Shown: piece after piece, positions 52,001-61,372 of the stretch
How positions within the stretch are numbered: position 1 is the first letter of the stretch
Layout: each line of letters starts with the position of its first letter
Assembly: GCF_000012085.2 (NCBI RefSeq)
Contig: NC_008710.1
Span: 620,001-684,000, forward strand
Direction: 5' to 3'
Source: Borrelia turicatae 91E135
Lineage (GTDB): Bacteria > Spirochaetota > Spirochaetia > Borreliales > Borreliaceae
Length of the DNA: 64,000 nucleotides
Notes under the pieces: generated by a model
Database searches by the model: none
Told to the model about the DNA's origin: nothing
What the model saw: the letters and a program-made list of their open reading frames with translations, nothing else
Made by a program: the position numbers and the translations under genes

Positions 52001-52484
52001 TTGTAGTTTTAAATTTAGACTTAAAGATTTCAAATTCATCATCTTTGATTGTTAATTCTTTTTTTAATGAATCCGCTTTTCTTAAAAATTCATAAACTAT
52101 TTCGTCTATTTCTGATGTAAAATTTTCTTTTACACTGTATCTGACAAAGTGTTCTGTTTCGATTTGAAAGTTGTTTAGAGAATGTAGTGCAAATTTGTTT
52201 ATGGTTGAGATAAATATTTTATTTGATTGTTCGTAAATTTTTTTTAAAGATTTATCTGTTTGTGAATTTTGATATGCATTTTCAATTGATTTCAATATTC
52301 TAATATGCATCTCTTCTGTTGCTTTTTTTGTGAATGTTAGCACTAGAATCTCGCTTGGAGAGTATGTTTTATTTATTAGTAAGTTTGTAATAGTATTCTC
52401 AAGTATGTAGGTCTTTCCAGTTCCTGCTGAAGCCTCAATTAATATTTTTTCGTTGTATTTGATTTTATCTATTATTTCTTTCAT
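49041..52484 (-). CDS. recB: RecB helicase-nuclease subunit of exonuclease V
   Basis: The 3'-5' helicase and nuclease of RecBCD, for double-strand break repair. The 1147 residues contain Walker A EASAGTGKTYIL near the N terminus, LVLTFTKKATEEM, Walker B ILIDEAQDLN, the ILTIHKSKGL motif, and at the C terminus a RecB-family nuclease with GIIDLIF and LDYKTNYLG (catalytic Asp and Lys). 10 bases from recC and 9 from recD. Confidence 0.95.
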   Translation of the reverse strand: MKEIIDKIKYNEKILIEASAGTGKTYILENTITNLLINKTYSPSEILVLTFTKKATEEMHIRILKSIENAYQNSQTDKSLKKIYEQSNKIFISTINKFALHSLNNFQIETEHFVRYSVKENFTSEIDEIVYEFLRKADSLKKELTIKDDEFEIFKSKFKTTKDMIQYIRQGYKRDKTQELGDWIKTQTIFKKMLTNQDRLIHEYNSIVEALNKMTMEEKRTFLNKHNQGIKISEIKYSNEKDIVKITDILANNKFFSKIIESNLKKNVTLLPKELKIQTALRELSHKTNTNKEDKNTLKRFINLKIEYKILKYIEKELANIINATNTIDQKHIMLNFKKHLESRDNKLLNSIKNRYKIILIDEAQDLNLIQIEIFKLLNSCGIKLIFIADPKQIIYTFRNADISYYNQGIKDQIKDNAKITLLTNYRSNKKLVEPLNIMFDNIYNKTHTAKIEQIEFTKSKTESKNDENKIFINDQEIEAINIIETESEDENILQKTAITIKYLLTNGKIYDNNKLRQIKESDIKVLCRTSKEIDLIDKELKNQNIKTNKIEESFFKTKEFSEIFYLIKCFDRKQNFQTLNYILTSKIINLPWELYLSLLEKNEIKHIEAAISDIIYLLENQEITLIKAIDEIISKKDLWLNLAKFFNNTTFTEFAQSKKSYRETLINEKKFEELKNYEISLDFISKIYYEDKTIESLICTLEDLILNKDTEQDEEQITTQGDQSIEILTIHKSKGLSINIVFLIGDIQHNDNLMKKSDTFYKFCLENRIKYDFLKLKENQQSAKHKILNEEKNIFYVGTTRSRFALFIINKGTIINKMLDLAKIKTIDKINLDFNVYNLIKTHKFNKLEKNDNKEIKLIPPTPINKHLFRREYTHSYTSLASSYKSTYHANQETRDDETYDNDANCTEETLPKGKDIGNILHVIMKDINFSDAKDDFNNFQKINIALIQKRIEHFNSKLNTPKIQEMLIKMIYNILNTKIRFIDARLCDIQELQKEMEFLIKIDTKIYEQKSLFKNYNKLDLTFNEGYIKGIIDLIFKINNKVYILDYKTNYLGANLKDYNLTNLKKKMKQEKYDLQYKIYALGTKKILFKNPEEYNKYFGGVIYLFTRAFQKNIKEQSKTQNGIYFTIPNFKELDLEQIYLQLKY

Positions 52485-52494
52485 GGGATTAACC

Positions 52495-55400
52495 TTATAC
52501 CTTGATGAATTTAGTATAAAAATCTTGAAGTAATTTTTCTAAGTTGTCGTTTATGTTTAAATCGTGAGTGTCTTTAAATCTGTTATAATATGGACACCAT
52601 GTTATGTCTTTTTGTTGAAGAATGAATTCCATATCTTTGTTAATATTAATGCTTTTTTGTGGATATTTTATTTGTGTTTTTAGTACTGTTGGAAATTCGT
52701 TTATGTCTTTTATTTTAATTAAACTTTTTTGTATTAAATCCTTATAGATGGGAGTAGGATAGCTTGAAATATATGCTATTTGTTTTAATAAGTTTGTAAG
52801 GTCTAGGTAGTTTATCGTTTCATTTGTATATTGATTCTCAAGTGATAATTTAGAAGTTTTATAAGTTATTCTTATTTCTTGAATTGATTCTATATTTGCA
52901 ATTGAGCTTTTTAACATTAATCCTATTATGTATAGGTTGATTTTTCTGATAATTTTGTCTTGACCGTAATCTTTTTTCTCTAAATTGACGTAAAAGTATC
53001 GATTATCTATTTTATATATGTTTTTGAGTTTTCCATTTAACTTAAATTCTATTGTTTCGCCTTCGAAGTTAATGAATATGCTTTTATTTAATGTGATGTC
53101 AGTTTCCTGCATTTTGAAAAATTCCTGAAAATTGATAACAATATTGTTTTTAATTTCATTGAATTTTTCTATGAATTCTTCTTTGATGGTTGTTTTTTTG
53201 ATGTTCATGGGAATTATTCCCTTTTGAATTTGATTTTCAATTATATTATCTATTTTCTCTAATATATATTCATTAGTTTCATTTTTTATATATTCATGTA
53301 TTGGTATGAGATTATTCATTAGCTTATAATTAAAATTATCAATGTCGATAATCTGTTCTTCTTGTTTTTTCTTAATATCACCAATTTGGCTTATATCTTT
53401 AATGTATACATTTAATATTTCTTCATAAAAGTATTTGTATGGATTAGTTATAGCTTTATTTATGTCTTCTATCCTTAGTGTTATTTGTTTTTTTAATTTA
53501 AGTCTTTTCTGTTTAAAGTTTGGATGTTTGCCTTGTTGTAGTGATTTTGCAATATTAAAGGCTTCTGTGTCATAGTTAATTAGGTAATTGGCTTTTTCGT
53601 ATTTGAAGTATTCAAAATCGTAATTTTCACTTGGGTGTATTTCAATTTTTAGTTCTTGTCCCATATCTTTTATGTAATTTATTATCTTATTTATTACTTT
53701 AGGTTTATTGATATCTGGATTTAGAGATTCGCTTAGTGAGTAATAGAAATAGAATTTGTTTGATGCTGCAAAGATTATTTTAATTAAATTTGAAATGTTC
53801 TCTTGTTCCAGATTGACATAGTCATAATATTCGTTTAATAAGTTCATGTTATCAAAATGAATGTTTGAGTTTAATTGATGGATTCCTAAAAAGTGAATTT
53901 CAGATTTTTGTAAATATTCGATTTTATCAGAGCTTGCAACAAGTATACCTATATTTTGATTGTTTGATTGATATGCTTTTTGTTCGATGCTCTCTTCAAA
54001 CATTATTTTGAAAAGAGCAAAATCAACTTTTCTGTCTTTAACTTTTGTCATGTAATCTTTGTAAAGGTTTTCATTAAAATCTCTTGAAAAGTTTTTAAGG
54101 TATTGTATTCTTGTGTTTATATATTCATCAATTTTGTTGTTATCTTCAAGTTTGATATATTTATCTATGAAAATATCCATTATTTCTGCCCATTCATATA
54201 TTGTATATTCTTGTTCTCTGAAGTACATTATGTCTTCATATAGGCTTTTTATTATGCTTATTAATCTTACTATTGAATCTGGATCTTGAAAGCTTATGCT
54301 CTCTTGACAATTATTGCATTCATATTTTTCATTAAACATTGTAGATGTGAGGAATCTATCAAAGCCATTTTCCCATGAATTTAAAAAATTCTTGTCATAA
54401 GATAAGCTTTCTTTATGAGTATCATTCATTCCAAAATTAATATTCACTGCATCGTTAAATTTTATTAAGTATTCTAATTCACTTATTGAGATGTTGAATT
54501 TATTCATTACTTTTGTGTTACTTAAAAATTCAATTATTTCTTTTCTATTAAAATTACTAATCGTTCCTCTGTTTGAAATGAAGAGTTGCATTAATTGCTT
54601 TAATGCTATTACACTTTTACTTTTTGAGACATCTTTAGAATCTAAAATAGTAAATTCAAGTTCATATTTATTTAAAAATTCTTCTATGTATGGTAAGTAT
54701 ATGTCCATATCTTTTGGTAGGTAAGTTATTACAATATCGTTTATTTTTAGATGATTATTTTGTGTTGAATGTAAAATATTATTTACTAGAATTTCTACCT
54801 CTCGTTTTTTTGTTTTTGCCTCTATTATTTTGAAACTATTATCTAAGTTTAATAGAGGAGTACCTTTTATAATATTGTTTTTGAAACTTGCTAAAAAATT
54901 TTTCTCTTCAAATAATTGAATATCAGTTTCTTCTTCTATTTGTGTACTTGAATTGCATTTTTTGATTTTTACTGGTACTAGTTCATCTATGAAGGCAGAT
55001 TTGATTTGAGTTGTATCTTCAAGTATTAATTCGTATACTGTAATGTCGAAAATTTTTTGCAAACAATGTAAAATCTTTCTGTCAATTTCTCTAGTCTCTC
55101 CAATTATTATTATTCTTTTTGTTTCAATGCTTTGCTTAGGCTCTGTTATTTCTTGTTCAATTTTCTCGTGCAAGTTAAAAAGGTTGATTTGATTTTCAAA
55201 TAGTTTTTCAAACATTTCCTTTTGCATGGATTCGTAGTGAATCTTATTCTGATCTTCAAATAAAAATTTATTTTGTCTCCAATGATCAATCAGATTTGGA
55301 AATTTAGAGTAGTATTTATGAAATAAAGTTATTATCTTTGATGCAAAGATATATCTGTTATTTGTCGATTTAAATTGCTTGATATTTTTTATTTTATTGT

Positions 55401-55710
55401 CTTTTAACATGTGATACAGAATAAATTTTTCTGTTTCTGAGTAAAGGAGCAATGTATTGTTTTCTAAAAATTTTTTTATATTGTGATTTTCCATTGAGAG
55501 ATTATATATCATTTTTATTATGTTTTGTTTTACATTGAGGTTATATGAGACTTCATTCAGGGTTGCTATATATTTTTTTATTTCTTCGCTTAAAATGTTA
55601 CTTTTTAAAATGATGATGGTTTCTTTTTTAAATATGTCATCATTTTTAATTAATTCTTTAATTTTATTATAAATCTTGCTTACTTTATTTGTTTTATATA
55701 TCTTATACAT
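52495..55710 (-). CDS. recC: RecC subunit of exonuclease V
   Basis: Non-motor subunit that splits the duplex and in other bacteria reads Chi. About 1071 residues, poorly conserved with degraded helicase and nuclease folds, as known for RecC. The assignment rests on size and on position directly before recB and recD. The frame runs to GTG 55719 (three codons longer); I chose the ATG at 55710, and neither has a ribosome-binding sequence. A TATAAT at 55727-55722 lies only 11 bases upstream. pncB ends 15-24 bases before it, so cotranscription with pncB is likely. Confidence 0.9.
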   Translation of the reverse strand: MYKIYKTNKVSKIYNKIKELIKNDDIFKKETIIILKSNILSEEIKKYIATLNEVSYNLNVKQNIIKMIYNLSMENHNIKKFLENNTLLLYSETEKFILYHMLKDNKIKNIKQFKSTNNRYIFASKIITLFHKYYSKFPNLIDHWRQNKFLFEDQNKIHYESMQKEMFEKLFENQINLFNLHEKIEQEITEPKQSIETKRIIIIGETREIDRKILHCLQKIFDITVYELILEDTTQIKSAFIDELVPVKIKKCNSSTQIEEETDIQLFEEKNFLASFKNNIIKGTPLLNLDNSFKIIEAKTKKREVEILVNNILHSTQNNHLKINDIVITYLPKDMDIYLPYIEEFLNKYELEFTILDSKDVSKSKSVIALKQLMQLFISNRGTISNFNRKEIIEFLSNTKVMNKFNISISELEYLIKFNDAVNINFGMNDTHKESLSYDKNFLNSWENGFDRFLTSTMFNEKYECNNCQESISFQDPDSIVRLISIIKSLYEDIMYFREQEYTIYEWAEIMDIFIDKYIKLEDNNKIDEYINTRIQYLKNFSRDFNENLYKDYMTKVKDRKVDFALFKIMFEESIEQKAYQSNNQNIGILVASSDKIEYLQKSEIHFLGIHQLNSNIHFDNMNLLNEYYDYVNLEQENISNLIKIIFAASNKFYFYYSLSESLNPDINKPKVINKIINYIKDMGQELKIEIHPSENYDFEYFKYEKANYLINYDTEAFNIAKSLQQGKHPNFKQKRLKLKKQITLRIEDINKAITNPYKYFYEEILNVYIKDISQIGDIKKKQEEQIIDIDNFNYKLMNNLIPIHEYIKNETNEYILEKIDNIIENQIQKGIIPMNIKKTTIKEEFIEKFNEIKNNIVINFQEFFKMQETDITLNKSIFINFEGETIEFKLNGKLKNIYKIDNRYFYVNLEKKDYGQDKIIRKINLYIIGLMLKSSIANIESIQEIRITYKTSKLSLENQYTNETINYLDLTNLLKQIAYISSYPTPIYKDLIQKSLIKIKDINEFPTVLKTQIKYPQKSININKDMEFILQQKDITWCPYYNRFKDTHDLNINDNLEKLLQDFYTKFIKV

Positions 55711-55734
55711 GTTATACACATATTATACATAGTG

Positions 55735-57180
55735 TTATAGTTTTTTGTTTTCTTTAATGAGTTTGTTTCTTAGATTTTTTAATTTCTCTGTAATGCTTAC
55801 TTTATATATGTGTGGATTTATGAGCCTTTTATGTGTATGATCGATATTTTTAAGATCACTTTGAACCCTTGCTCTTATATGTTCGAGACTTAATTCGCAG
55901 GTTTGACAAATTTTGTTGTTTTCAAAAACTGTATTTATTAAAAATTCAAAGCTTTCATATGTTTTTATTTCTTTGAATGTATTGTCTTGTATAGGGTGGA
56001 AAATTGTAAATTCCTTTTTTAAGCTTAACATTTTTTTTATTTCTTCTTCTTCTTCTTTTAAAAAAATTAGATCAAAAATCATTTGTTCATTTGAGTATAT
56101 TCTGACAACTCCTTTTTGAGAGGGTAGTGTTGCTTTATTAATGTTATTTGACATTTTCATTTTAGGAATAAATTTGCCGTTTTGTTGAATTGATGTCATT
56201 TTGTAGACTCCTGAGAGATTGGATTCTCCTTTTGCAGTAACTAGATTGGTTCCTACTCCCCAGAAGTCGATAGGCGCATGAATTGAGTTTAAATACATAA
56301 TAATTTCTTCATCAAGTTCGTTTGATATAATAATTTTTACTTCAGATAGCCCATTCTCATTAAGTGTTTTTCTAACTTGTTTGCTTAAGTATTCAAGATC
56401 ACCACTGTCAATTCTAACAGAAAAATTTTTGCTTCCTTTGCTCTTTAATGCTTTGAAAACTTTTATTGCATTTTTAAGACCACTGTTAAGTGTATCATAA
56501 GTGTCAATTAACAAACTTACATTATTTGGATATATTTTCGCATATTCCCAAAAGGCCTCTTCTTCATTTTTAAAACTCATTATCCAGCTGTGAGCCATTG
56601 TGCCAATGACAGGAATATTGTATTTATATCCTGCAAGTACATTGCTTGTAAAATCAGCACCTCCTATGTAAGCAGCTTTACTTGCTGAGAGTGCGCCATT
56701 AATTCCTTGCGCTCTTCTAAGACCAAATTCTGCTAGATTTTTAGCCCCGGCTTCTTTAATTCTTGCTGTTTTAGTTGCAATTAGGCTTTCAAAATTTATT
56801 GTATTTAATACCAGTCCTTCTATGAGTAAGAGTTCAATTAGATTTCCTTCAATGATTAGTATGGGTTCATGGGGAAAAACGATTCTTCCTTCTTCTATTG
56901 AGCTTATTTTTATGTTTAATCTAAATGTCTTTAAGTATTTTAAAAATTTTTTGTCAAAATACTGTAAACTGTCTAGATATTCAATCTCTTCGTCTCTGAA
57001 ATGTAATTCTTTTAAAGCATTAATTAATGTGTGAATTCCTGCTAAAATTATGTATCCATTTTTAAATGGCGTTTTTCTGAAAAACATTTCAAATTTGACT
57101 TTTGGATTGATATTTTTTATGAAGTAAGCATTCATCATTGAGAGTTCATAAAAGTCTGTAAATAGTGATAAGTTTTTCAT
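55735..57180 (-). CDS. pncB: Nicotinate phosphoribosyltransferase
   Basis: First step of NAD salvage: nicotinate plus PRPP to nicotinate mononucleotide. The 481 residues have the N-terminal LFTDFYELSMMNAYF, EFGLRRAQGINGA, the substrate loop IGTMAHSWIMSF, IDTYDTLNSG and VRIDSGDLEYLSKQ motifs, and a Cys-containing C-terminal tail. Length fits the longer bacterial form. First gene before recC-recB-recD on the minus strand and divergent from zwf. Confidence 0.95.
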   Translation of the reverse strand: MKNLSLFTDFYELSMMNAYFIKNINPKVKFEMFFRKTPFKNGYIILAGIHTLINALKELHFRDEEIEYLDSLQYFDKKFLKYLKTFRLNIKISSIEEGRIVFPHEPILIIEGNLIELLLIEGLVLNTINFESLIATKTARIKEAGAKNLAEFGLRRAQGINGALSASKAAYIGGADFTSNVLAGYKYNIPVIGTMAHSWIMSFKNEEEAFWEYAKIYPNNVSLLIDTYDTLNSGLKNAIKVFKALKSKGSKNFSVRIDSGDLEYLSKQVRKTLNENGLSEVKIIISNELDEEIIMYLNSIHAPIDFWGVGTNLVTAKGESNLSGVYKMTSIQQNGKFIPKMKMSNNINKATLPSQKGVVRIYSNEQMIFDLIFLKEEEEEIKKMLSLKKEFTIFHPIQDNTFKEIKTYESFEFLINTVFENNKICQTCELSLEHIRARVQSDLKNIDHTHKRLINPHIYKVSITEKLKNLRNKLIKENKKL

Positions 57181-57375
57181 TTCTTATACATTATACACTA
57201 TACCGATTATAACACTATATTTGTATTTGATTTTTAGAAATTTTGTGGCAGTTCGTTTTGAACCGTCATTGTTGTGATTAAATTTAATGTAGGTATAACT
57301 ATTATTTACAAAGGGATATTATGTCATAGTTTTTGATGGAACAATAATAGTATAATTATTTGTTGGAGATATTTT

Positions 57376-58809
57376 ATGAGTGAAAAGAATGTATCTAATT
57401 TTGATGTTATAATATTTGGTGTTACTGGCAATTTGTCTAGGAGAAAACTTATTCCTTCTCTTTTTAATTTGTATAAGGATGGTCATATTAATAATTTTAG
57501 AATTATTGGATTTGCGAGAAGAAACTTTACTGATTATGAACTTAAGGTTTATATTAAAGATTCGTTGTGGCAAGAAGAGTCTACTGCTTTAATTGATGAT
57601 TTTTTGAAATTTTTTGTTTATTTATCAGGAGATTTTAGGGAAAAGGATGCTTATGTAAAATTGTCATCTCTTTTAGATAATAGAGATAGGATATATTATC
57701 TTTCAACATCACCTGAGTTTTATGAGGCAATAATTGAGAATTTAAAGCCGTATTCATTTAGTAATACTTCTTATTTGTCTAAGATTATTCTTGAAAAGCC
57801 TTTTGGTAGTAGTCTTGATACAGCTAGATGTTTGAACACTCTTCTTTATTCTGTGTTTAGTGAAGAACAAGTTTACAGAATTGATCATTATTTGGGCAAA
57901 GAAACCGTTCAAAATATTTTTACATTTAGGTTTGGGAATTCTATTTTTGAAAATATTTGGAACAATCGTTATGTGGATTTTATTCAAATTACCGTAGCAG
58001 AAGAGGCAGGCATTGATGGTAGAGCTGAGTATTATGATTCTGTTGGTGCCTTAAGAGATATGGTTCAGAATCATATCTTACAACTTTTAAGTTTAATTGC
58101 AATGGAACCTCCTATTGGATTTAGTGCTGACTTTATTCATGATGAAAAGGTTAAGGTTTTAAAAAGTTTAAGAAAATTAAGTAGAGATACTATGCAAAAT
58201 CATATTGTCAAAGGACAATATATTTGTTCTCAGGTACAAGGGATTTTAAAAAAAGGATATAGAGAAGAAGCTAACTTTTTAAGTATTTCAGATACTGAAA
58301 CTTATTTGGCTATGAAATTGTTTATTGATAACTGGCGTTGGTCTGGGGTGCCTTTTTATATTAGGACGGGCAAAGCGCTTGTGAGGAAATTTTCAGAAAT
58401 ATATATTCAATTTAAAAAGTCCGATTTCACTATTTTTAATACTGGTTTGATTAATCTTTCAAATGCTTTGATTTTTAGAATTCAACCGAGAGATGGCATT
58501 GAAATTAAGTTTAATACTAAGCGACCGGGATATAATTATGATATTCAGGAAGCTAATATGGAATTTTCTTATCATGCTTCATTTAACAAATTTTTTAGTG
58601 AATCTTATGAGAGATTACTTTTTGATGCTTTTTTGGGTGATAAAACTTTATATGCTCGCAATGATGAAATTGATAGTTCTTGGGAATTTGTATCAGATAT
58701 TCTTGATAAATGGGAAGACATTAAAAATTGGGATTATTGTTATGGATCAGAAGGACCAGTTGAAGCAAATATGATTTTAGAAAAGGACCATTTTTGGCGT
58801 AAAATGTAG
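57376..58809 (+). CDS. zwf: Glucose-6-phosphate 1-dehydrogenase
   Basis: Oxidises glucose 6-phosphate to 6-phosphogluconolactone, making NADPH. The 477 residues carry the nucleotide-binding FGVTGNLSRRKLIPSLF (about 13-29), the EKPFG segment and the active-site RIDHYLGKETVQN. Length is typical. The ATG is preceded by TTGGAGAT. Divergent from pncB, so the two cofactor-related genes flank one control region. It corresponds to BB0636. Confidence 0.96.
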   Translation: MSEKNVSNFDVIIFGVTGNLSRRKLIPSLFNLYKDGHINNFRIIGFARRNFTDYELKVYIKDSLWQEESTALIDDFLKFFVYLSGDFREKDAYVKLSSLLDNRDRIYYLSTSPEFYEAIIENLKPYSFSNTSYLSKIILEKPFGSSLDTARCLNTLLYSVFSEEQVYRIDHYLGKETVQNIFTFRFGNSIFENIWNNRYVDFIQITVAEEAGIDGRAEYYDSVGALRDMVQNHILQLLSLIAMEPPIGFSADFIHDEKVKVLKSLRKLSRDTMQNHIVKGQYICSQVQGILKKGYREEANFLSISDTETYLAMKLFIDNWRWSGVPFYIRTGKALVRKFSEIYIQFKKSDFTIFNTGLINLSNALIFRIQPRDGIEIKFNTKRPGYNYDIQEANMEFSYHASFNKFFSESYERLLFDAFLGDKTLYARNDEIDSSWEFVSDILDKWEDIKNWDYCYGSEGPVEANMILEKDHFWRKM

Positions 58810-59149
58810 GTATTTAAGATATTAAATTTATATTTGTTAAGTTAATTAAGATAAAATTTATGCCTACTTTATTTGTTGTTATAGATATTTATACTGTCTT
58901 AAATGATTTTCTTATTTTGTATTTTGTTGGTTTAACCAGAGTATTGTTTCATAGTTTTATTACAAAGTAATTATATGTAAGTATATGATTGCTTTAAAAA
59001 AATAATCTTCATGTAATTTATAATTTTCTCTTTTATATTCAATTTTTTATTCAATCTGAATTTATTTTTTTAAAATAAAATCTTTAAATATTATGTTTTG
59101 TGGTATAATATTAGAAATACATATCCATATTTTTAGACTTATAATTAAT
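58810..59149. other. AT-rich intergenic stretch after zwf
   Basis: About 340 bases with no usable reading frame. GTAGGTAT just after the zwf stop can pair with ATGCCTAC near 58860, but the loop is long, so a terminator is only possible. No other structure seen. Confidence 0.5.
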
Positions 59150-59935
59150 TAAGGTAATTTATTTTACTGTTTTTTGTCTGTGGAATTTTGGTGAGAAATG
59201 TAGTGAGTGTGAGATTAAATTGGATTTTGCTCTTTATTGGCAAGATTTTTTTCTATTCTTTGTAAAAGGGTAAGTAATTTTGAAATCAGTTAAAGTATTA
59301 GTCTTAAACTATGTTAGTTTTGTGTGAATTGTTTTTCATGAATATTGTAGATTATTTGTTTTATTGCTTTCACAGAAAAGGCTTTTGTTTAAGGTTAGTA
59401 TAATTTTATTGGAGTTTTATGCAAATTTGTAAATATTTATGTATTATGAAAAAAATTTAGTAAGGGAGAAGGTTGAAATGCTTAATTTTTTTCTCGATAC
59501 TGAGATGGTAAATTTTTTTGTTGTAATTATAATGAAGAATATTATGAAAAATAAATGGTTAGGGTTGATTGTTAAGATTGAAAATTTAATGCGGAGGTGG
59601 GAGTTCTACAGGTTTGATAGTTATATCTCTTCCTGTCATAGTTGATGGTATTTTTTTGCTAGTGATTATGATCTCTATACTTGTTTGTGATAGGTCTTTG
59701 CAAAAGAAGTATCTATTTATGATAATATTCCTTCTCATAGAAGTTGTTTTCTTATAGATATGTTTATTTATATTTTGGCAGGTCTGTAGGATGTAAGAGT
59801 ATTGTTCCTTCCATAGGTAGTTATAGTTTTAATTTCTCAACTATTTTTCTATTTTTTGTCTATGGTTAGCCTTGATATAAAGGGATTTTTTAGATTATTG
59901 CTAAAAATAAATTGATTTTAGATTTCTTAAGTTAA
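59150..59935 (+). pseudogene. Decayed Na+/H+ antiporter (NhaC-family) copy
   Basis: Fragments in changing frames line up in order with the intact NhaC that follows. ISLPVIVDGIF (about 59623) is like IPLPMVAGAVLGGGAFG. FASDYDLYT (about 59655) is like FGDSMSLIS. AKEVSIYDNIPSHRSCFLID (about 59700) is like the VKIIDVFRNGAFFTFPA stretch. VVIVLISQLFFYFLSMVS (about 59815) is like LFVIIFAFLGVDVFLVLFFG. A hydrophobic LLARFFSIL segment near 59235 may match an earlier helix. Several stops and frameshifts break it and the C-terminal third is missing. B. burgdorferi has two tandem nhaC genes (BB0637, BB0638). Comparison is by eye. Confidence 0.6.
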
Positions 59936-59988
59936 ATAAGAGAACTAAGTAATAATTCATAAATGCATGAATTGTAAGGGGGGTTAAA

Positions 59989-61329
59989 ATGAACAAAGTT
60001 AGTCATGTACAGCCAAATTTTTTAGGGCTTGTTCCTTTTCTTGTTTTTATTGTTGTTTATGTAGGAACAGGAGTGGTTTTAGAGATTCAAGGTGTAGAGA
60101 TGGCTTTTTATCAAATGCCACCAATAATTGCTATGTTATTAGCTGTTGTTACGGCATTCCTTTTATTTAAGGGTTCGTTTATAGATAAGATGAATGACTT
60201 TATTGAAGGATGTTCACAGACTGATATTATATTTATATCTTTCATCTTTATGATTTCAGGTGCTTTTTCGGCTGTTTGTAAAGAAATAGGTAGCATTGAA
60301 ACCGTAGCAACTATTGGACTTAGGTATATACCTGCTAATTTGTTGATAGCAGGCATATTTTTAATATGCCTTTTTCTATCTACTGCAACTGGAAGTTTTC
60401 TTGGAACCGTTGTGGCTATTACTCCAATTGGATTTGAAATAGCAGATAAAAGTGGTATCCCATTGCCAATGGTTGCAGGAGCTGTGCTTGGAGGTGGTGC
60501 TTTTGGTGATAGCATGTCTTTAATATCAGATACAACTATTATTGCAAGTCGTACACAAGGAGTTAAAATTATAGATGTTTTTAGAAATGGTGCTTTTTTT
60601 ACATTTCCTGCATCTATTTTATCAACTGTAGCATTTGCTGTTTTAGGCTCTTATATTGGTGGTATTGGAGTTAATGTTGAACTTGGTGAGATAAGTTATT
60701 TGAAAGTGATTCCTTACCTTTTTGTTATAATTTTTGCGTTTTTAGGAGTGGATGTATTTTTAGTTTTATTTTTTGGAATATTGATTGCTGGTGGTATTGG
60801 CATTGTTAATGGTGATTTAACTTTGCTTTTAATGTTTAAAAATATTAATGCTGGACTTTTAGATTTAAGTGAGATGCTTATTCTTGTTATTTTTACAGGA
60901 GGAGTTTCTTATATGACTATTAGGCATGGGGGTTTTGAGTGGATTTTAACTAAGTTGAAGTATTTTGCTAAGTGCAGAAGGAGTGCCGAGTTTACAATTA
61001 CTTTTTTAATAATTATGGTGACAGGTTTTCTTTCAAATAGCGGTCTTGCAATTTTAGTTAATGGGACTGTTACTAAGGGTATATCTGAAGCAAACTCTGT
61101 ATGTCCTAAGCGTTGTGCAGCATTGCTTTCAATTTCTTCTTGTGCGTTAATTGGTGCTTTGCCATATGGTATGCATATGATAAGTTTGATAAATATTGCA
61201 AAAGGGACCATATCTCCACTTGATATCATGCCATTTTTGTTTTATCAAGTATTTTTAGGCGTCATTATTATTGTGTCCATAGCTTTTTTTGGGTTGAAAA
61301 ATCAGTTTTTAAATTCTGCTAAAGTTTGA
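59989..61329 (+). CDS. nhaC: Na+/H+ antiporter, NhaC family
   Basis: Inner-membrane sodium/proton antiporter for pH and sodium balance. The 446 residues form about 11-12 hydrophobic helices. Family-typical motifs include GGGAFGDSMSLISDTTIIASRTQG (here in pieces at about 167-190), STATGSFLGT and GFLSNSGLAILVNGT. The ATG follows AAGGGGGG. It is preceded by a decayed relative and ends at a strong hairpin. With the sister copy lost, it may be the only NhaC made at this locus. Confidence 0.92.
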   Translation: MNKVSHVQPNFLGLVPFLVFIVVYVGTGVVLEIQGVEMAFYQMPPIIAMLLAVVTAFLLFKGSFIDKMNDFIEGCSQTDIIFISFIFMISGAFSAVCKEIGSIETVATIGLRYIPANLLIAGIFLICLFLSTATGSFLGTVVAITPIGFEIADKSGIPLPMVAGAVLGGGAFGDSMSLISDTTIIASRTQGVKIIDVFRNGAFFTFPASILSTVAFAVLGSYIGGIGVNVELGEISYLKVIPYLFVIIFAFLGVDVFLVLFFGILIAGGIGIVNGDLTLLLMFKNINAGLLDLSEMLILVIFTGGVSYMTIRHGGFEWILTKLKYFAKCRRSAEFTITFLIIMVTGFLSNSGLAILVNGTVTKGISEANSVCPKRCAALLSISSCALIGALPYGMHMISLINIAKGTISPLDIMPFLFYQVFLGVIIIVSIAFFGLKNQFLNSAKV

Positions 61330-61336
61330 TTAAGAT

Positions 61337-61364
61337 AAGGCACCTTTTAAATAAAAGGTGCCTT
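61337..61364. terminator. Bidirectional terminator between nhaC and potD
   Basis: A perfect 12-base inverted repeat (AAGGCACCTTTT at 61337-61348, complement at 61353-61364) with a 4-base loop sits between the convergent genes, 7 bases past the nhaC stop. Confidence 0.9.
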
Positions 61365-61372
61365 GGATTTTG

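Noticed and set aside
59439-59645. A 68-residue open frame between zwf and nhaC
   Set aside because: It lies in the decayed nhaC region, and a different frame in its last bases begins the match to the intact antiporter. The frame looks like a chance product of decay.
60111-60515. A 134-residue minus-strand open frame
   Set aside because: Antisense shadow of the conserved nhaC core; no independent support.
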